Source of the DNA: Histomonas meleagridis
Taxonomy: Eukaryota > Parabasalia > Tritrichomonadida > Dientamoebidae
Assembly: GCA_020186115.1 (NCBI GenBank)
Contig: WSYJ01000156.1
Coordinates: 124,001-188,000 of the forward strand
Direction: 5' to 3'
Length of the DNA stretch: 64,000 nt
The notes below the pieces were generated by a model that was not told the DNA's origin, ran no database searches, and worked only from the letters and a program-made list of their open reading frames with translations. Both the position numbers and the translations under genes were made by a program. Shown here in pieces: positions 11,418-21,702 of the stretch (its first letter is position 1; the number at the start of each line of letters is the position of its first letter).

Positions 11418-12122
11418 ATGATATTTGTTGCTTTTGTTAGCATTATAAAAGCATTTAGCCATCCTTATTCAGTTGAAATCAATAAAGAAAATGTATTTGA
11501 TATAATTGGAAAAGAGAAACATGTTTTTGTCCATTTTTTCTCTGAAGGATGTAAATTTTGTTTGAAGGCTCAACCAGAATGGAACGAACTTGTTAGAATA
11601 TATTATCCAATCAAAGATATTGTTTTTGCTACAATAAATTGTGATCGCTGGAGAAGTCTTTGTTCAGCATTTGATGGAACATCAACTCCAAATTTTCAAT
11701 ATTTCGCTCCTCATCAAAGATCAGGGTCTGCTTTTGGTGGCGAAGCCGAAGTTGTTTCATTTGCTCGTTGGGTTAAACAAATGACATCAATTTTACCTTA
11801 TACCAAGCCACATACACTTATGTTTACAAACCCGAAGGAAATAAATGATCTCAAAGAAGAAGGATACGTGTTTACAGTTCTAGACGATCCAAAAACACAA
11901 TTTTATAATCATAGCGTGTTTAGAAAAGTTGAAAATCAATTTGATATTCCATTTAGATCTCTCAGCCCAAAGGAATATCCTGAAGAATCTAAAGCTTTTT
12001 GTGATTCTCCTCATTGTGTTGTTCTTCTCTACAAAAATGAGAAATACACATATAATGGAGAAATTGAAATCCAAAATGTTATGGACTTTATTGACTCCCA
12101 TATCCCAGAGGATTCTCTTTGA
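11418..12122 (+). CDS. Secreted thioredoxin-fold (PDI-like) protein
   Basis: This 234-residue protein has an N-terminal hydrophobic signal peptide (residues ~1-14), then a thioredoxin domain at residues ~20-120. The active-site context is HFFSEGCKFCLKAQPEW, so the redox motif is CKFC rather than CGHC. A second Cys pair (CDRWRSLC) follows. The C-terminal half is a less conserved domain with a CDSPHC motif. No KDEL-type retrieval signal is seen (it ends EDSL), so the location could be ER, lysosome or secreted. The likely role is thiol-disulphide exchange during secretory protein folding. The start ATG is preceded closely by the palindromic GGTTAACC region. Confidence 0.75.
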   Translation: MIFVAFVSIIKAFSHPYSVEINKENVFDIIGKEKHVFVHFFSEGCKFCLKAQPEWNELVRIYYPIKDIVFATINCDRWRSLCSAFDGTSTPNFQYFAPHQRSGSAFGGEAEVVSFARWVKQMTSILPYTKPHTLMFTNPKEINDLKEEGYVFTVLDDPKTQFYNHSVFRKVENQFDIPFRSLSPKEYPEESKAFCDSPHCVVLLYKNEKYTYNGEIEIQNVMDFIDSHIPEDSL

Positions 12123-12351
12123 GTGTATAAAAATTTTTTTCTCATGAATTCATGATTAAATCATTTTCTTTTTATTTAAATTAGAATACGAAAAATCATT
12201 TTTTCGTTTCGTTGATTATCTTATTTTGACCAAAATGCTTGTGTGATTTAAGTTGTTGCAAAAAGAAATTGTTTTCTTGCAACAGTTTGGTTCAACCGTT
12301 AAGCCCTCTTTCAAAAAGTCATTGAATAGAAACAAGACAAAAATTGTCAAT

Positions 12352-13857
12352 ATGAACAGAATAATCAACAACTCACTCACAGAAAGTAAAAACACTATTG
12401 ATTCACTCCCAATTATCATCAATTCATTATCTCCAAGTTCTCCATTAAAGAAAATAAGACATGCATTAAAAAATCTATGTTATTATCCAATTTCTTCTCA
12501 AGCTATTGGACCATTAGTTGAATTATTCCGTCGCGAGCTTAAGGATCACACAAAAATATTTAATCTTTTGTGTTTCCATCTCATTAATCATGCTTCAATA
12601 GGTTCTCCTGCTATTGCAAATCTTGTTGCTTTACTACCCAAGGAGTTTGAGCAACAAAAGAAGCCATCCAAACACATACCAGAACTATATCGTGTCTTCT
12701 TTTATTTATGTTTTTATTCACCACAATGCCATCAACTTCTCATTGAAACCGTATCCAAAATTCTTTCCATGGCCAACACAGTTTATTCCTCCATCCAAAA
12801 GAAAGGCAAAAAGAGCAAAAAGTCGTCACCTTATATTCCCTTATTCCATCAAGTAATTAACACTCTTCTTGATCTTCCATCGTTTGAAACCACCTCTGTT
12901 AAGTTATTTTCTTGTGAAGAAGTCTTAACAGGTTTTGTCAGCATTTATCGTAATTCAACAATAACCGACCAAATTGCATGTCTTAATTTTCTAAGTCATA
13001 TTCCGACCCTTCCTACAACTCTCTTAGACTTATTTAATGACAACGAGCAATCCTTCAAGAGTTCTTTTATGGTTGATTTCGCGGTCAACAACAAGGAACA
13101 CTTTGAGTCAGTCATTGACGAAATCCTTAAGACAGAACCATCGAATCAGCTCCGTCTTCTTCAGCTGCGTCTGTCTAAACAAGGCTGCACGTCATTACAT
13201 TTGCAGGAATCATTACTCCGAACATTCCAGCCAACAGCTTCATATCTTTTACCGTTATTATCATTTTTAGAGAACTCGAACTCGCGAATTGAACCTACGA
13301 AAGATTTTTTGGAGTCGTTATACATAGTTTGTGGATTACCTAATGAACAAATCTCGCTTTTAGGCTTCATGTGCATTTGTTTCTTCTCCGAAGAACTCGA
13401 TTGGATTGAGCAAACATTTGTCGAGATCATTAACAGGCAAATCTTGCCGCAGAAGATTTCGATGATTTCGTTTTGTATTAAGAGTTGGACAAACTCATTA
13501 AGTTATTACGAACAAAACCTTCCGTTCATCAAAAGATTGTTTTCGATTGTGATGGAAAAATTCGGCGAATGTATTAGTCGAAAAGTGTTTACGGAATTCG
13601 TCAACAAATTCGTCGAAATTAATAAAGCCGACGAACTATTGAAGATATTCCATAACACGTTGCTCAAGTTGAACGACTCGGAAACAGTGATTTATACATT
13701 TTACGGTGCGTCGCTCATTTGGAACTTCTGCGAAAACATAAAATTTGAGGAATTTTTGAAGGACGCAAATGGTTACATAGAAAACGCTGACCAGGCTATA
13801 AAACTGGTGTTCGATATAACACTCAAAAATACTCAAATGATGCTGCCGATTAATTGA
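12352..13857 (+). CDS. Helical-repeat (HEAT/ARM-like) hypothetical protein
   Basis: The protein has about 501 residues from ATG 12352 (MNRIINNSL). The frame extends back to a TTG at 12253, but that stretch lacks a convincing start. The sequence is almost entirely predicted alpha-helix rich in Leu/Ile/Phe, with a basic Lys/Ser patch around residue 150 (KKGKKSKKSS). There is no membrane segment, signal peptide or catalytic motif. This is the pattern of an ARM/HEAT solenoid, probably a protein-protein scaffold. It is followed at once by decayed ankyrin-family DNA. I do not recognise a specific orthologue. Confidence 0.6.
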   Translation: MNRIINNSLTESKNTIDSLPIIINSLSPSSPLKKIRHALKNLCYYPISSQAIGPLVELFRRELKDHTKIFNLLCFHLINHASIGSPAIANLVALLPKEFEQQKKPSKHIPELYRVFFYLCFYSPQCHQLLIETVSKILSMANTVYSSIQKKGKKSKKSSPYIPLFHQVINTLLDLPSFETTSVKLFSCEEVLTGFVSIYRNSTITDQIACLNFLSHIPTLPTTLLDLFNDNEQSFKSSFMVDFAVNNKEHFESVIDEILKTEPSNQLRLLQLRLSKQGCTSLHLQESLLRTFQPTASYLLPLLSFLENSNSRIEPTKDFLESLYIVCGLPNEQISLLGFMCICFFSEELDWIEQTFVEIINRQILPQKISMISFCIKSWTNSLSYYEQNLPFIKRLFSIVMEKFGECISRKVFTEFVNKFVEINKADELLKIFHNTLLKLNDSETVIYTFYGASLIWNFCENIKFEEFLKDANGYIENADQAIKLVFDITLKNTQMMLPIN

Positions 13858-13998
13858 TGTGTTATGACAATTTTCGCAATGTTTAAGCAAATGATGAAAT
13901 GAATAAATAAATAAAAAAAAATACTTTTTAAAGAAATTGAATTTCAGAACGTTATTCGCCTTTCTTTAGTTAAATATGGATCATAATGACAGAATGAT

Positions 13999-14155
13999 TT
14001 TGGATTATGTCCTTCTGTAATTGATTCCGTGTGAAGTTCCGAATCATTCTTTCATACTCCTCGATAATTTCGAAAAAAAGTATTCCATAAATAGATCTTT
14101 GTTGTCTTTTTTATAATGCATAAAATAAGTTATTTGATTTGAATAATTTTCGTTC
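13999..14155 (-). pseudogene. Relic of an ankyrin (DUF3447-type) head gene
   Basis: On the minus strand this stretch matches, with many changes, the middle of the intact head genes. It aligns with about 20050-20215 (minus) and 45900-46030 (plus), the part encoding the NDWKLHKKLIKEG-type motif. It contains stops and indels and no open frame. It lies downstream of the linker-separated array rather than upstream, so the original gene order has been rearranged. Confidence 0.6.
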
Positions 14156-14357
14156 TACGCGCTCTGCAACATACTGAAATAGCCTTGAAACTATGAAGAA
14201 AAGTACATGGAAAAAACGCATTATTCTCAGTTAGAAAAATATTTTATCAAAATATCAAAATTTTTTTGCAATTGCACGCCTCCAAAAAATGAAGTTTATC
14301 TTAAATTCTTGTTAGAACACACGCTTCAGAGAATTAGACAATTAATTCAACGTTGAA

Positions 14358-14445
14358 TTAGAACAATGTCTACAGAAAATGAAGAAATTTCATCAACTAA
14401 CAAACAATAAAGTTTTGCCTCATCAATTCCATTATCTGATTTATA
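14358..14445 (+). pseudogene. Internally deleted copy of the small gene at 21188
   Basis: Bases 14358-14397 repeat the start of the 21188 gene nearly exactly (initiator ATG through ISST). The sequence then jumps to a degraded copy of 21397-21440, omitting about 180 bp. A stop codon follows within a few codons of the junction. This is a duplicated, broken copy rather than a functional gene. Confidence 0.65.
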
Positions 14446-15887
14446 ATAGCAAACATAAGTGCTGTTTTAAATATTTTTAATAATTTCCAAACTTTATTTT
14501 GATATTTCAAAAAATTAAAATAAGTTTTAAAACAAATAAATAAATATTTTTTGCATTAATATCAATTCCTTTTTGTTCAAGAAGTAATTTAACTGTTTCT
14601 ATGTGACCTCTTTCAGATTCCCGCATAAGTACTGTATATAATATATTGAATAGTTTCCAAATATTATTTTAAAATATCAAATTATTAAAACAAAAATTAA
14701 ATAAAACATATAACTATCTTTGATATTAATATTAATTTCTTTTTGCATAAAAAGTATTTTAACTATTTCTGTATGACCATTTTGAGATGCATACATAAGT
14801 GCTGTATAAAATAATTTTCATAATTTTCGAATATTATTTTATAATATTAAAATATTAAAATAAATATTATATAAAACAAATAAATATCTTTAGCATTAAT
14901 ATCAATTCCTTTTTGTTCGAGAAGTAATTTAACGATTTCTGCATGGCCATTTTCAGACGCATACGTAAGTGCTGTCTTAAAATATTTAAATAATTTCCAA
15001 ATATTATTTTGAAATAGAAAATTATTAAAAAAATTTTTAAATAAAACAAATAAATATTTTTAGCATTAATATAAAATGCACCTGTTTTAAATAATTTAAA
15101 TAACTTCCGAATATTAGATTAAAGTATTAAATTATTATAATAAAACCGATATAAAACAAATAAATACCTTTGATATTAACATCAATTCCTATTTGCTTCA
15201 GGAGTAATTCAGCAATTTCTGTTTTACCAAATTCAGACGTATTTATAAGTGCTGTTTCAAATAATTTAAAAAATTTCCAAATATTATATTAAAATCCTGA
15301 ATTATTAAATCAAATATTGTGCAAAACAAATAAATACTTTTAGTATTTATATCAATTCCTTCTTGTTCAAGCAATAATTGAACTATTTTTATATTCCTAG
15401 CATCAACTGCCCTTAGAAGTGCTGTAGTGAATATTTTAAATAATTTCCAAATATTATTTAGAATCATAAAATTACTTATATGAACCTTAATTAACATAAT
15501 TAAATGAATTTTTCATTAATATTAATTACTTCTTTTTCAAGTCGCATTTTAACTATCTCTGTATTACCTTTTAATGATGTATACATAAGCGCTGTATTAA
15601 ATATTTCAAATTATCTCCAAATGATATTTTAAAATATGATATTATATAAATAAATATTATTCATAATAAATGAATATCTTTAATTTTAATAAGTAATTTA
15701 AAGATTTCTGTATAGCCTTTTTCAGATTCATAAATAAGCGCAAATATAAAACACATAATTATTTAAGTATAACTTTCAATTCCTTCTTGTTTAATAAGTA
15801 ATTGAACAATATTACTTTGTTCGTTTTGAAATGCACAAGCATAAGAGCGATATAATTCAATAAAAACATATTTAAAATGTTATTTTT
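14446..15887 (-). repeat. Linker-separated ankyrin-unit array 1
   Basis: On the minus strand, ankyrin-like units (ACAGCACTT..., EIVKLLLEQ, IDINAKD) start near 15843, 15737, 15588, 15417, 15247, 14966, 14798, 14628 and 14457. The spacing is mostly 168-171 bp, and one truncated unit lies near 15076. Each ~90-bp ankyrin segment is followed by ~80 bp of AT-rich linker with a conserved core (AATAATATTTGGAAATTATT). Linkers carry stops and change frame, so no long ORF spans the array. It sits just 3' of the intact ankyrin gene ending at 15888. Whether it belongs to that gene, is spliced, or is a dead array cannot be told from DNA alone. Confidence 0.75.
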
Positions 15888-17381
15888 TTAATCAATATTT
15901 TGACTCTTCATATAATTCACAATTTCTTCATGATGAAATTGTTCTGCCAATTGAAACGGAGTTTGATTATTATTATTTTTTACATTTTTATCCACGTTTG
16001 CTTTTTCGATCAAATATTTCACAATTTCGAAATTTCCTTTTTTACAAGCCCAATGCAAAGGCGTAAAACCATTTTTATCTTTTACATTTTTCTCAACGTT
16101 TTCTTTTTCGATCAAATAAATTACAATTTCGAGATGATTTTTTTTAGCTGCCAAATGCAACGAAGTTTCATTTTTCCAATTTTTTGTTTCTTTATTTACA
16201 TTTTCTTTTTCGATTAAATACTTCACTAAAGAAAGATAACCAAAATCGGAAGCCCAAGGTAACAAATCTCTTTTATATTCTTTCATTGTATTATGTTCTT
16301 CAATTAAGTATTTAATGATTTCGATATTATCATTATAACATGCAAAATCAATTGGAGGAAGTCCCATTTTATCTCTTGGCTCTAAAAAGACATTTCTTTC
16401 TTCAAGAAGATATTTAACTATATCAAGACGGCCAATGTGACAAGCAGAATGTAAAGGCGTAATTTCTTCTTCTTCTTGGTCGAGAAAAGCGCCATTAATT
16501 AAATAAAAGAGAAAGGACTCAAAATGGAAATATTTAAGACATTGCGCAATTGGAACTGGTTCACAGTGATATTTCCGAATTAACAAATCACTAATGGAAT
16601 ATCGATGATATTGAATACTAGTTTCAAGACAATCTTCAAAGTTATGCCCTTCTTGAAGAAGAATTTCAAGAATTTCTTGGCTTCCTCCAGCAATTGCATA
16701 ATGGCATGTTTGAGAAGTTGGTTTACATCCTTTTTTGAGTAAATATTGAAAACATTGAGAGGAACCAAAGAAACAACAAATGTCAAGTGGGAAAATAAAG
16801 CGCTTATGAAATAGCTCCCATGATGCAGATGCTTTTGTGAGTGGTTGAATAGGTTTCTGAATATCAAATGTTGGGGTGACGGCGAGATACTGAATAAATC
16901 CTTCAACATCATCGTCTTTGAGGAGCGAAAATAATGTCCCTGTTGGATATAGTGTAACTGATTGAATTCCTTTGGGGGTTGGTTGAGGATCGAATTTAAT
17001 AATTGATTCTGGAAATGTGGAGAGAACAATGTTGTAAAGAGTTCCTTTGAAAATTCGTTTCGTATGATAATAGATTTCTTGGACACGTTCTGGATTCGTT
17101 GAAAGAATACAAGAAAATAATTTTGGAACAATATCAAGACGTTTTGGTCGAATGCTGACAAAATAACCAAGCAAGTTGATAGAATAACGCATATAAAAAG
17201 GTGAAGACTTATGTTGTTCTAATTGTGAAATAAATTTTTCTTCAATCTCTTTAAAAGAATATTTGTCAATTGGACCAAATAATGCTTTTAAAAGATCAAT
17301 GTCTTTTTCTAATGTTTTGTAGAGTTTGCAATCACTGCATTTATTAACTTCTGAGAAAAAATGAAGTTTTTGATTTTCCAT
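15888..17381 (-). CDS. Ankyrin-repeat protein with DUF3447-type N-terminus
   Basis: This 497-residue protein starts at ATG 17381. Residues 1-170 form a helical N-terminal region that includes a Cys pair (CSDC). Residues ~195-300 match the trichomonad ankyrin-head pattern (DICCFFGSSQCFQYLLKKG, YAIAGGSQEILEILLQEG). From ~305 to the end come five to six regular ~33-residue ankyrin repeats (TPLHSACHIGRLDIVKYLLEE and similar). Unlike the neighbouring arrays these repeats abut with no linkers, so this looks like a normal expressed gene. Ankyrin proteins mediate protein binding; the partner is unknown. Trichomonad genomes carry large families of such genes. Confidence 0.85.
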   Translation of the reverse strand: MENQKLHFFSEVNKCSDCKLYKTLEKDIDLLKALFGPIDKYSFKEIEEKFISQLEQHKSSPFYMRYSINLLGYFVSIRPKRLDIVPKLFSCILSTNPERVQEIYYHTKRIFKGTLYNIVLSTFPESIIKFDPQPTPKGIQSVTLYPTGTLFSLLKDDDVEGFIQYLAVTPTFDIQKPIQPLTKASASWELFHKRFIFPLDICCFFGSSQCFQYLLKKGCKPTSQTCHYAIAGGSQEILEILLQEGHNFEDCLETSIQYHRYSISDLLIRKYHCEPVPIAQCLKYFHFESFLFYLINGAFLDQEEEEITPLHSACHIGRLDIVKYLLEERNVFLEPRDKMGLPPIDFACYNDNIEIIKYLIEEHNTMKEYKRDLLPWASDFGYLSLVKYLIEKENVNKETKNWKNETSLHLAAKKNHLEIVIYLIEKENVEKNVKDKNGFTPLHWACKKGNFEIVKYLIEKANVDKNVKNNNNQTPFQLAEQFHHEEIVNYMKSQNID

Positions 17382-18050
17382 TAAATACGTTTATTTTTCA
17401 TATGTTAAATACCTTCAGACAGATCTCGTGAAAAAAATGACAAGTCATGTTCCGATTTTATCATCACAGGAGTAGACGCCTTCCATGTTTGAAGATCTTC
17501 CTTTACACGCACTTTTTGATAATCAGGAGGAAGATAAAATTTGGAATGTTGAATGAACAGAATTATCAAGGTTTTTTGATGTTTCTTATTCTTGTTTTAA
17601 ATCTTTTTTTTTAATTCATATAGAAGAAAAAATGTTTAATTTTTTTTCACTTTGTTTAAATTACGGTATTGTTGTTTTAGCTTTTTAATTCTCTTTTGAG
17701 AATTTTTATTTTGCTGTTCATTATTGTTTAAATCTCTTTTATTCTGCATGGACCAGATTTTGGGGTTTCCCATTAAAATACTAGTATTCTCTAGGGTACC
17801 TTCAAAATGTCACTTTTCTTTTAGAGCAGAAGTTTTCTTGTGGGTTCAAGGACAAGCTATAAAAGAAATTGAATTTATGAAAAAAATTTTTCATACATAA
17901 CGCTATATGAAAATTTCATTTTTTATCATTCATCAAATTTGTGACTTGTTGAAATCATATATCACTATTAACTATGATAAACTTTATTACCAAAATTGCA
18001 ATCAATATAATGCAATATAAATAAGCACAGGAACAAATATTATTTTTATT
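17382..18050. other. Intergenic region with decayed duplicated segments
   Basis: Bases 17415-17490 are a diverged copy of 20718-20800. Bases 17530-17576 (minus) match 20446-20498, part of the N-terminus of the ankyrin head gene. The order of the two pieces is swapped relative to the 20-kb locus, which indicates rearrangement. The remainder is AT-rich with no gene seen. Confidence 0.55.
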
Positions 18051-19379
18051 CAATATAACACTGTCCTTCTGCTGATTTGAAGGATTGAAGTAACTGAAGT
18101 ATTTCAGTATGGCCTTTTTTAGAAGCTTTCATAAGTGCTGTTTCAAATAATTTAAATAATTTCCATATATTATTTTAAAGTATTAAAATATTAAAATAAA
18201 AATTAAACAAAACAAATAAATATCTTTGGTATTAATATTAATTTTTTCTTGTACAAGAAGCCATTTAACTATTTTTGTATAACCTTTTTCAGCTGTAAAC
18301 ATAAGCGCTGTTTTAAATATTGTTAATATTTACCAAATGTCATTTTGAAATATCAAATTATTAAAATAAAAACTAAATAAAACAAATAAATATCTTTAGC
18401 ATTGATATCAATTCCTTTTTGTTCAAGAAGTAATTTAACTGTTTCTGTATTACCATATTGAGATACAGTAATAAATGCAGTTCTAAATAATTTGAATAAT
18501 CTCCAATTATTATTTTGAAATAGCAAATTATTAAAACAAAAACTATCTTTAGCATTAATATCAATATCCTTTTTCTGCAAAAGTAATTTAACTATTTCTC
18601 TATCACATTTTCCAGTTGCCATCATGAGTGCTGTATCAAATAATTTAAATGATTTCCAAGTGTTATTTTGAAATCCAATATTATAAAAACAAAATCTAAA
18701 TAAAATAAATTAATATCTTTGGCATTGATATCAATTCTTTTTTGTTCTAGAAGTAATTTAACGATTTCTATATAACCTTTTTCAAATGCAAGCATAAGCG
18801 CTGTTTTAAATATTTTAAATAAATTCCAAATATTATTTTGAATTAGCAAATTATTTAAATAAATTTTCAATAAAGCAAATAAATATTTTTTTCATTAACA
18901 TCAATTCCTTCATGTTCAAGAAGTAATTTTACTATTTCTGTTTCACCAAATTCAGATGCATTGATAAGTGCTGTTATAAATAATTTAAATAATTTCCATA
19001 TATTTTGTTGAAATAAAAAATTACCAACACAAATCACAAATAAAATAAAGAAATATTAAATAACACTAATAAATATCTTTAATATTAATATCAATTCCTT
19101 TTTGTTTAAGAAGTATTTGAACAATTTTTATATTTTTAAATTGAACTGCCCATAGAAGTGCTGTATCAATTAAATCGAATAAATTCCATATATTATTTTG
19201 AAATAAAAAATTAATAAAATAAATTTTAAATTCAATAAATAAATATCTTTAGCATTAATATCAATCCCTTTCTGTTCAAGTAGTAAGTTAACTTACAAGT
19301 TTTATATTATTTCCTGTAGATACTTTTATAAGTGCTGTATCAATTAATTCGAATAAATTCCAAATATTCTTTTAAAGTT
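18051..19379 (-). repeat. Linker-separated ankyrin-unit array 2
   Basis: Eight ankyrin units on the minus strand start near 19327, 19152, 18963, 18792, 18625, 18470, 18301 and 18134, with periods of 155-189 bp and mostly ~169. They follow directly downstream of the head gene whose ORF ends at 19380. Each unit keeps EIVKLLLEQ-IDINAKD-type coding, while the AT-rich linkers carry stops and frame changes. The head-gene ORF itself ends inside the first linker. The array therefore reads as a continuation of that gene, either interrupted by removable or decayed linkers, or pseudogenised. Confidence 0.75.
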
Positions 19380-20561
19380 TTAAAATCTAAAAATAAATTT
19401 CAAATAAAATAAATAAATATCTTTAGCATTAACATCAATTCTTTCTTGTTTAATAAGTAATTTAACTATTTCTTTATTTCCATTCGTTATAAAATTTGGT
19501 AAAAAATAATTTGGAATTTGATGAGTTTCTTCGAAGATTTTCAGAATAAACGCATTTCCTTTTTGTATAGACATTTCTACCAAATGCTCATCAATTTCCA
19601 GCCCTTTTTCTTCTAAAAATGAAAATACTATATAATTATCATATTTGATACACATCATTCCTAATTTTACTAAATCCTTTATACCATAATTTTTATTATA
19701 AAGATAACGAAAAACATGATTTTGATGATATTCGATTGCTGCTTCATATGCATCTTTAAATGATGAATGATTTTGCTCACATAAATGAATAATTTCTTCA
19801 TTTCCTCCTGCAACTGCATATTTACCTGTGTTTTCTACTTTTGCTCCATTCATAAGTAAATATTTAAAACATTTAATAGAAGAAAAAAATGCTGCATAAT
19901 CAATTAATGTAACATCGTTTTGATTAATAAATGAATATCTCTCATAAAGTGATGGTGCGATTGTTTGATTATAATTAAAATTTGTTTGTGATGATATTTC
20001 TTGAAGTTTTTCTATTTCATCATTTCGAATGATTTTCGATATTTCATTTGGATTAACTCCTTCTTTAATTAATTTCTTGTGAAGTTTCCAATCATTCTTT
20101 TTGAGTTCTTCATAATTTTGAGAAAAAGTATTCCAAAATCGATCATTGTATAAATATTTATTGTCTTTTTGGTAATGTGCAAAATAATTCGTTTTAATAT
20201 ATATTACAGTATTTGATTTGACTAAATTTCGTTCAACCATTTTTTCAAGAATAAAATGCGATTCTTCTGAATTTAATTCAGAGTTGTTATCAATAAATAG
20301 ATCAAGTATTGATGGTGTTATTTTGTTTTTCCCATCAACTTGTAGTAAATAATCGATCATTAAAGTAACTTCTAAATGTCGTGATAAAAAAGCTGAATAT
20401 AAATATCTTGCAATCATAAAATGAATTGATTTAGGGAAACAGGTAGAAGATAAAATTTGGAATGTTGATTGAACAGAATTTTCAAGGTTTTCTTGATCAA
20501 TACTAAATATAATTCTTTCAATATCTAAAAGAGCTTGGTATTTTATTTCAGCAGGTTCCAT
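19380..20561 (-). CDS. Ankyrin/DUF3447-type head protein, minus-strand copy
   Basis: This ORF of 393 residues starts at ATG 20561. It has a helical N-terminal ~140 residues, then the signature EELKKNDWKLHKKLIKEGVN and IIRNDEIEKLQEISSQTNFN. Ankyrin-like segments follow (TLIDYAAFFSSIKCFKYLL, YAVAGGNEEIIHLCEQN). It ends in one ankyrin unit (EIVKLLIKQERIDVNAKD) and then reads into an AT-rich linker, terminating as IYLFYLKFIFRF. It is a close paralogue of the plus-strand gene at 45486. If linkers are not removed, the product is this short protein with a hydrophobic tail. If they are, the protein would continue through array 2. Confidence 0.75.
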   Translation of the reverse strand: MEPAEIKYQALLDIERIIFSIDQENLENSVQSTFQILSSTCFPKSIHFMIARYLYSAFLSRHLEVTLMIDYLLQVDGKNKITPSILDLFIDNNSELNSEESHFILEKMVERNLVKSNTVIYIKTNYFAHYQKDNKYLYNDRFWNTFSQNYEELKKNDWKLHKKLIKEGVNPNEISKIIRNDEIEKLQEISSQTNFNYNQTIAPSLYERYSFINQNDVTLIDYAAFFSSIKCFKYLLMNGAKVENTGKYAVAGGNEEIIHLCEQNHSSFKDAYEAAIEYHQNHVFRYLYNKNYGIKDLVKLGMMCIKYDNYIVFSFLEEKGLEIDEHLVEMSIQKGNAFILKIFEETHQIPNYFLPNFITNGNKEIVKLLIKQERIDVNAKDIYLFYLKFIFRF

Positions 20562-21187
20562 AAAAACTGATGGAGGTTTTTCTCTTTTTGAAGGAGTTTA
20601 ACCATTTATTTTGAGTGTATTTGAATACTCCTCACACAAATTAATTCAATTTTCTCCATTTTTTTAAAGAACGAAGCGTTAATTCGTAGTGGAAAAAATC
20701 TTGGGGTTTTTCTATGTCAGACAGACCTAGTGAAAAAAATCATGTGGGGTGCAAATTCTTCTCCGATTTTATCTACGCAGGAGGAGCCGCCTTCCATGTG
20801 CGAAAAAAATATGTTGGTTCTGCAGAAAGGACTTTAGTCTTTTTGCAGAACCAACTAAATTGCACCTAAGGTACTCACAATCATCGGATTTTGCACCGCC
20901 CCAAAACGCTAAAGACATTGTTCGTTTGTAAAGATTACACAGAAGATCTTCTGAGAAACCAAAAATAAACAGTAGCAACGATTAGAATATATGTCTTATG
21001 TCATTTAAACTAAAAAAAATAATAAGAAAGAGAAAACAATCATTCTGACGCAAAGATCCTCATTTGTAAATTTTTTGAGAGTGAAAAAGTGACAGTTCTT
21101 GTTTATTGAAGCTTTCAAAATGAACCGACACACAAACCGAGGTGCCCTGAAATACCAAACAAAGCTTGTCAAATTTACATTAGAACA
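20562..21187. other. Intergenic region with a strong hairpin
   Basis: The segment 20718-20800 recurs, diverged, at 17415-17490. A near-perfect inverted repeat lies at 20814-20854 (TTGGTTCTGCAGAAA paired with TTTTTGCAGAACCAA around a GACT/AGTC core). GGTGCAA/TTGCACC copies flank it at about 20749 and 20860. GGTGCCC at 21141-21147 lies 41 bp before the next ATG. Short ORFs across the hairpin are not convincing genes. Confidence 0.5.
20814..20854. repeat. 41-nt near-perfect inverted repeat (hairpin)
   Basis: The 15-nt arms pair with one mismatch, and the central GACT-TT-AGTC is also self-complementary, so almost the whole 41 nt can fold. Flanking GGTGCAA and TTGCACC add a weaker outer pairing. 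It may be a mobile-element remnant or a structured RNA signal; the sequence does not say which. Confidence 0.6.
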
Positions 21188-21517
21188 ATGTCTACAGAAA
21201 ATGAAGAAATTTCATCAACTTCATCATCGTCATCTTCTTCTAACATAGACCCTAGATTGCTTATGCTCGGAGAGTATTGTCCATTTATTGCTGATGTTCC
21301 AATCTTATCATATGCAGAACCTTTTCCAATTGACGAACCAGACCCACGATCTGAGGAGGAAATTGAAAGCCTAAGAAAGAAGCTACGAAAGCAAATAAAC
21401 AACAAAAGTTTTGACCCACCAATTCCATTATCTGATTTTTGTTTAATTGCAAAAGAACGATGGGAACAAAATGAATTAGATGCTGAAGCATCTCTTGGTT
21501 TGTGCGTTTTACTCTAG
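21188..21517 (+). CDS. Small acidic Ser-rich hypothetical protein
   Basis: The product is 109 residues from ATG 21188. A poly-Ser tract (residues ~10-18) is followed by an acidic segment rich in Glu, Asp and Pro (EPFPIDEPDPRSEEEIESL) and a short helix. There is no signal peptide or membrane segment. A GGTGCCC element lies 41 bp upstream. An internally deleted, stop-containing copy at 14358-14445 suggests this locus has been duplicated with neighbouring DNA. It lies just upstream of the SPAG17/PF6-like gene in the same direction. I do not recognise the family. Confidence 0.55.
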   Translation: MSTENEEISSTSSSSSSSNIDPRLLMLGEYCPFIADVPILSYAEPFPIDEPDPRSEEEIESLRKKLRKQINNKSFDPPIPLSDFCLIAKERWEQNELDAEASLGLCVLL

Positions 21518-21702
21518 TTTTATTGCATTTGTAAAAAATTGCAATATTAATAATTTTAAAAATATATCTAGCAATAAAAGTGAGGGTCTAAAAAAACTAA
21601 TTCTGATTAAGTGTTAAATCATGCGTTTTTATTTTATTTAGGTTGTATTTTATCTTCTTCCATTTTAGGGCACCTCAAAATCAAATACGTTTTTTTGAAG
21701 GA

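Noticed and set aside
14446-15887. Ankyrin linkers as ordinary GT-AG introns
   Set aside because: Most linkers start AAAGATATTT rather than GT; only rare copies have GTATTT, and no trichomonad-type branch/acceptor ACTAACACACAG is seen. Kept as an open hypothesis in findings, not annotated.
20749-20978. Overlapping 60- and 69-codon ORFs over the hairpin
   Set aside because: They arise from the self-complementary sequence; no start context or homology.
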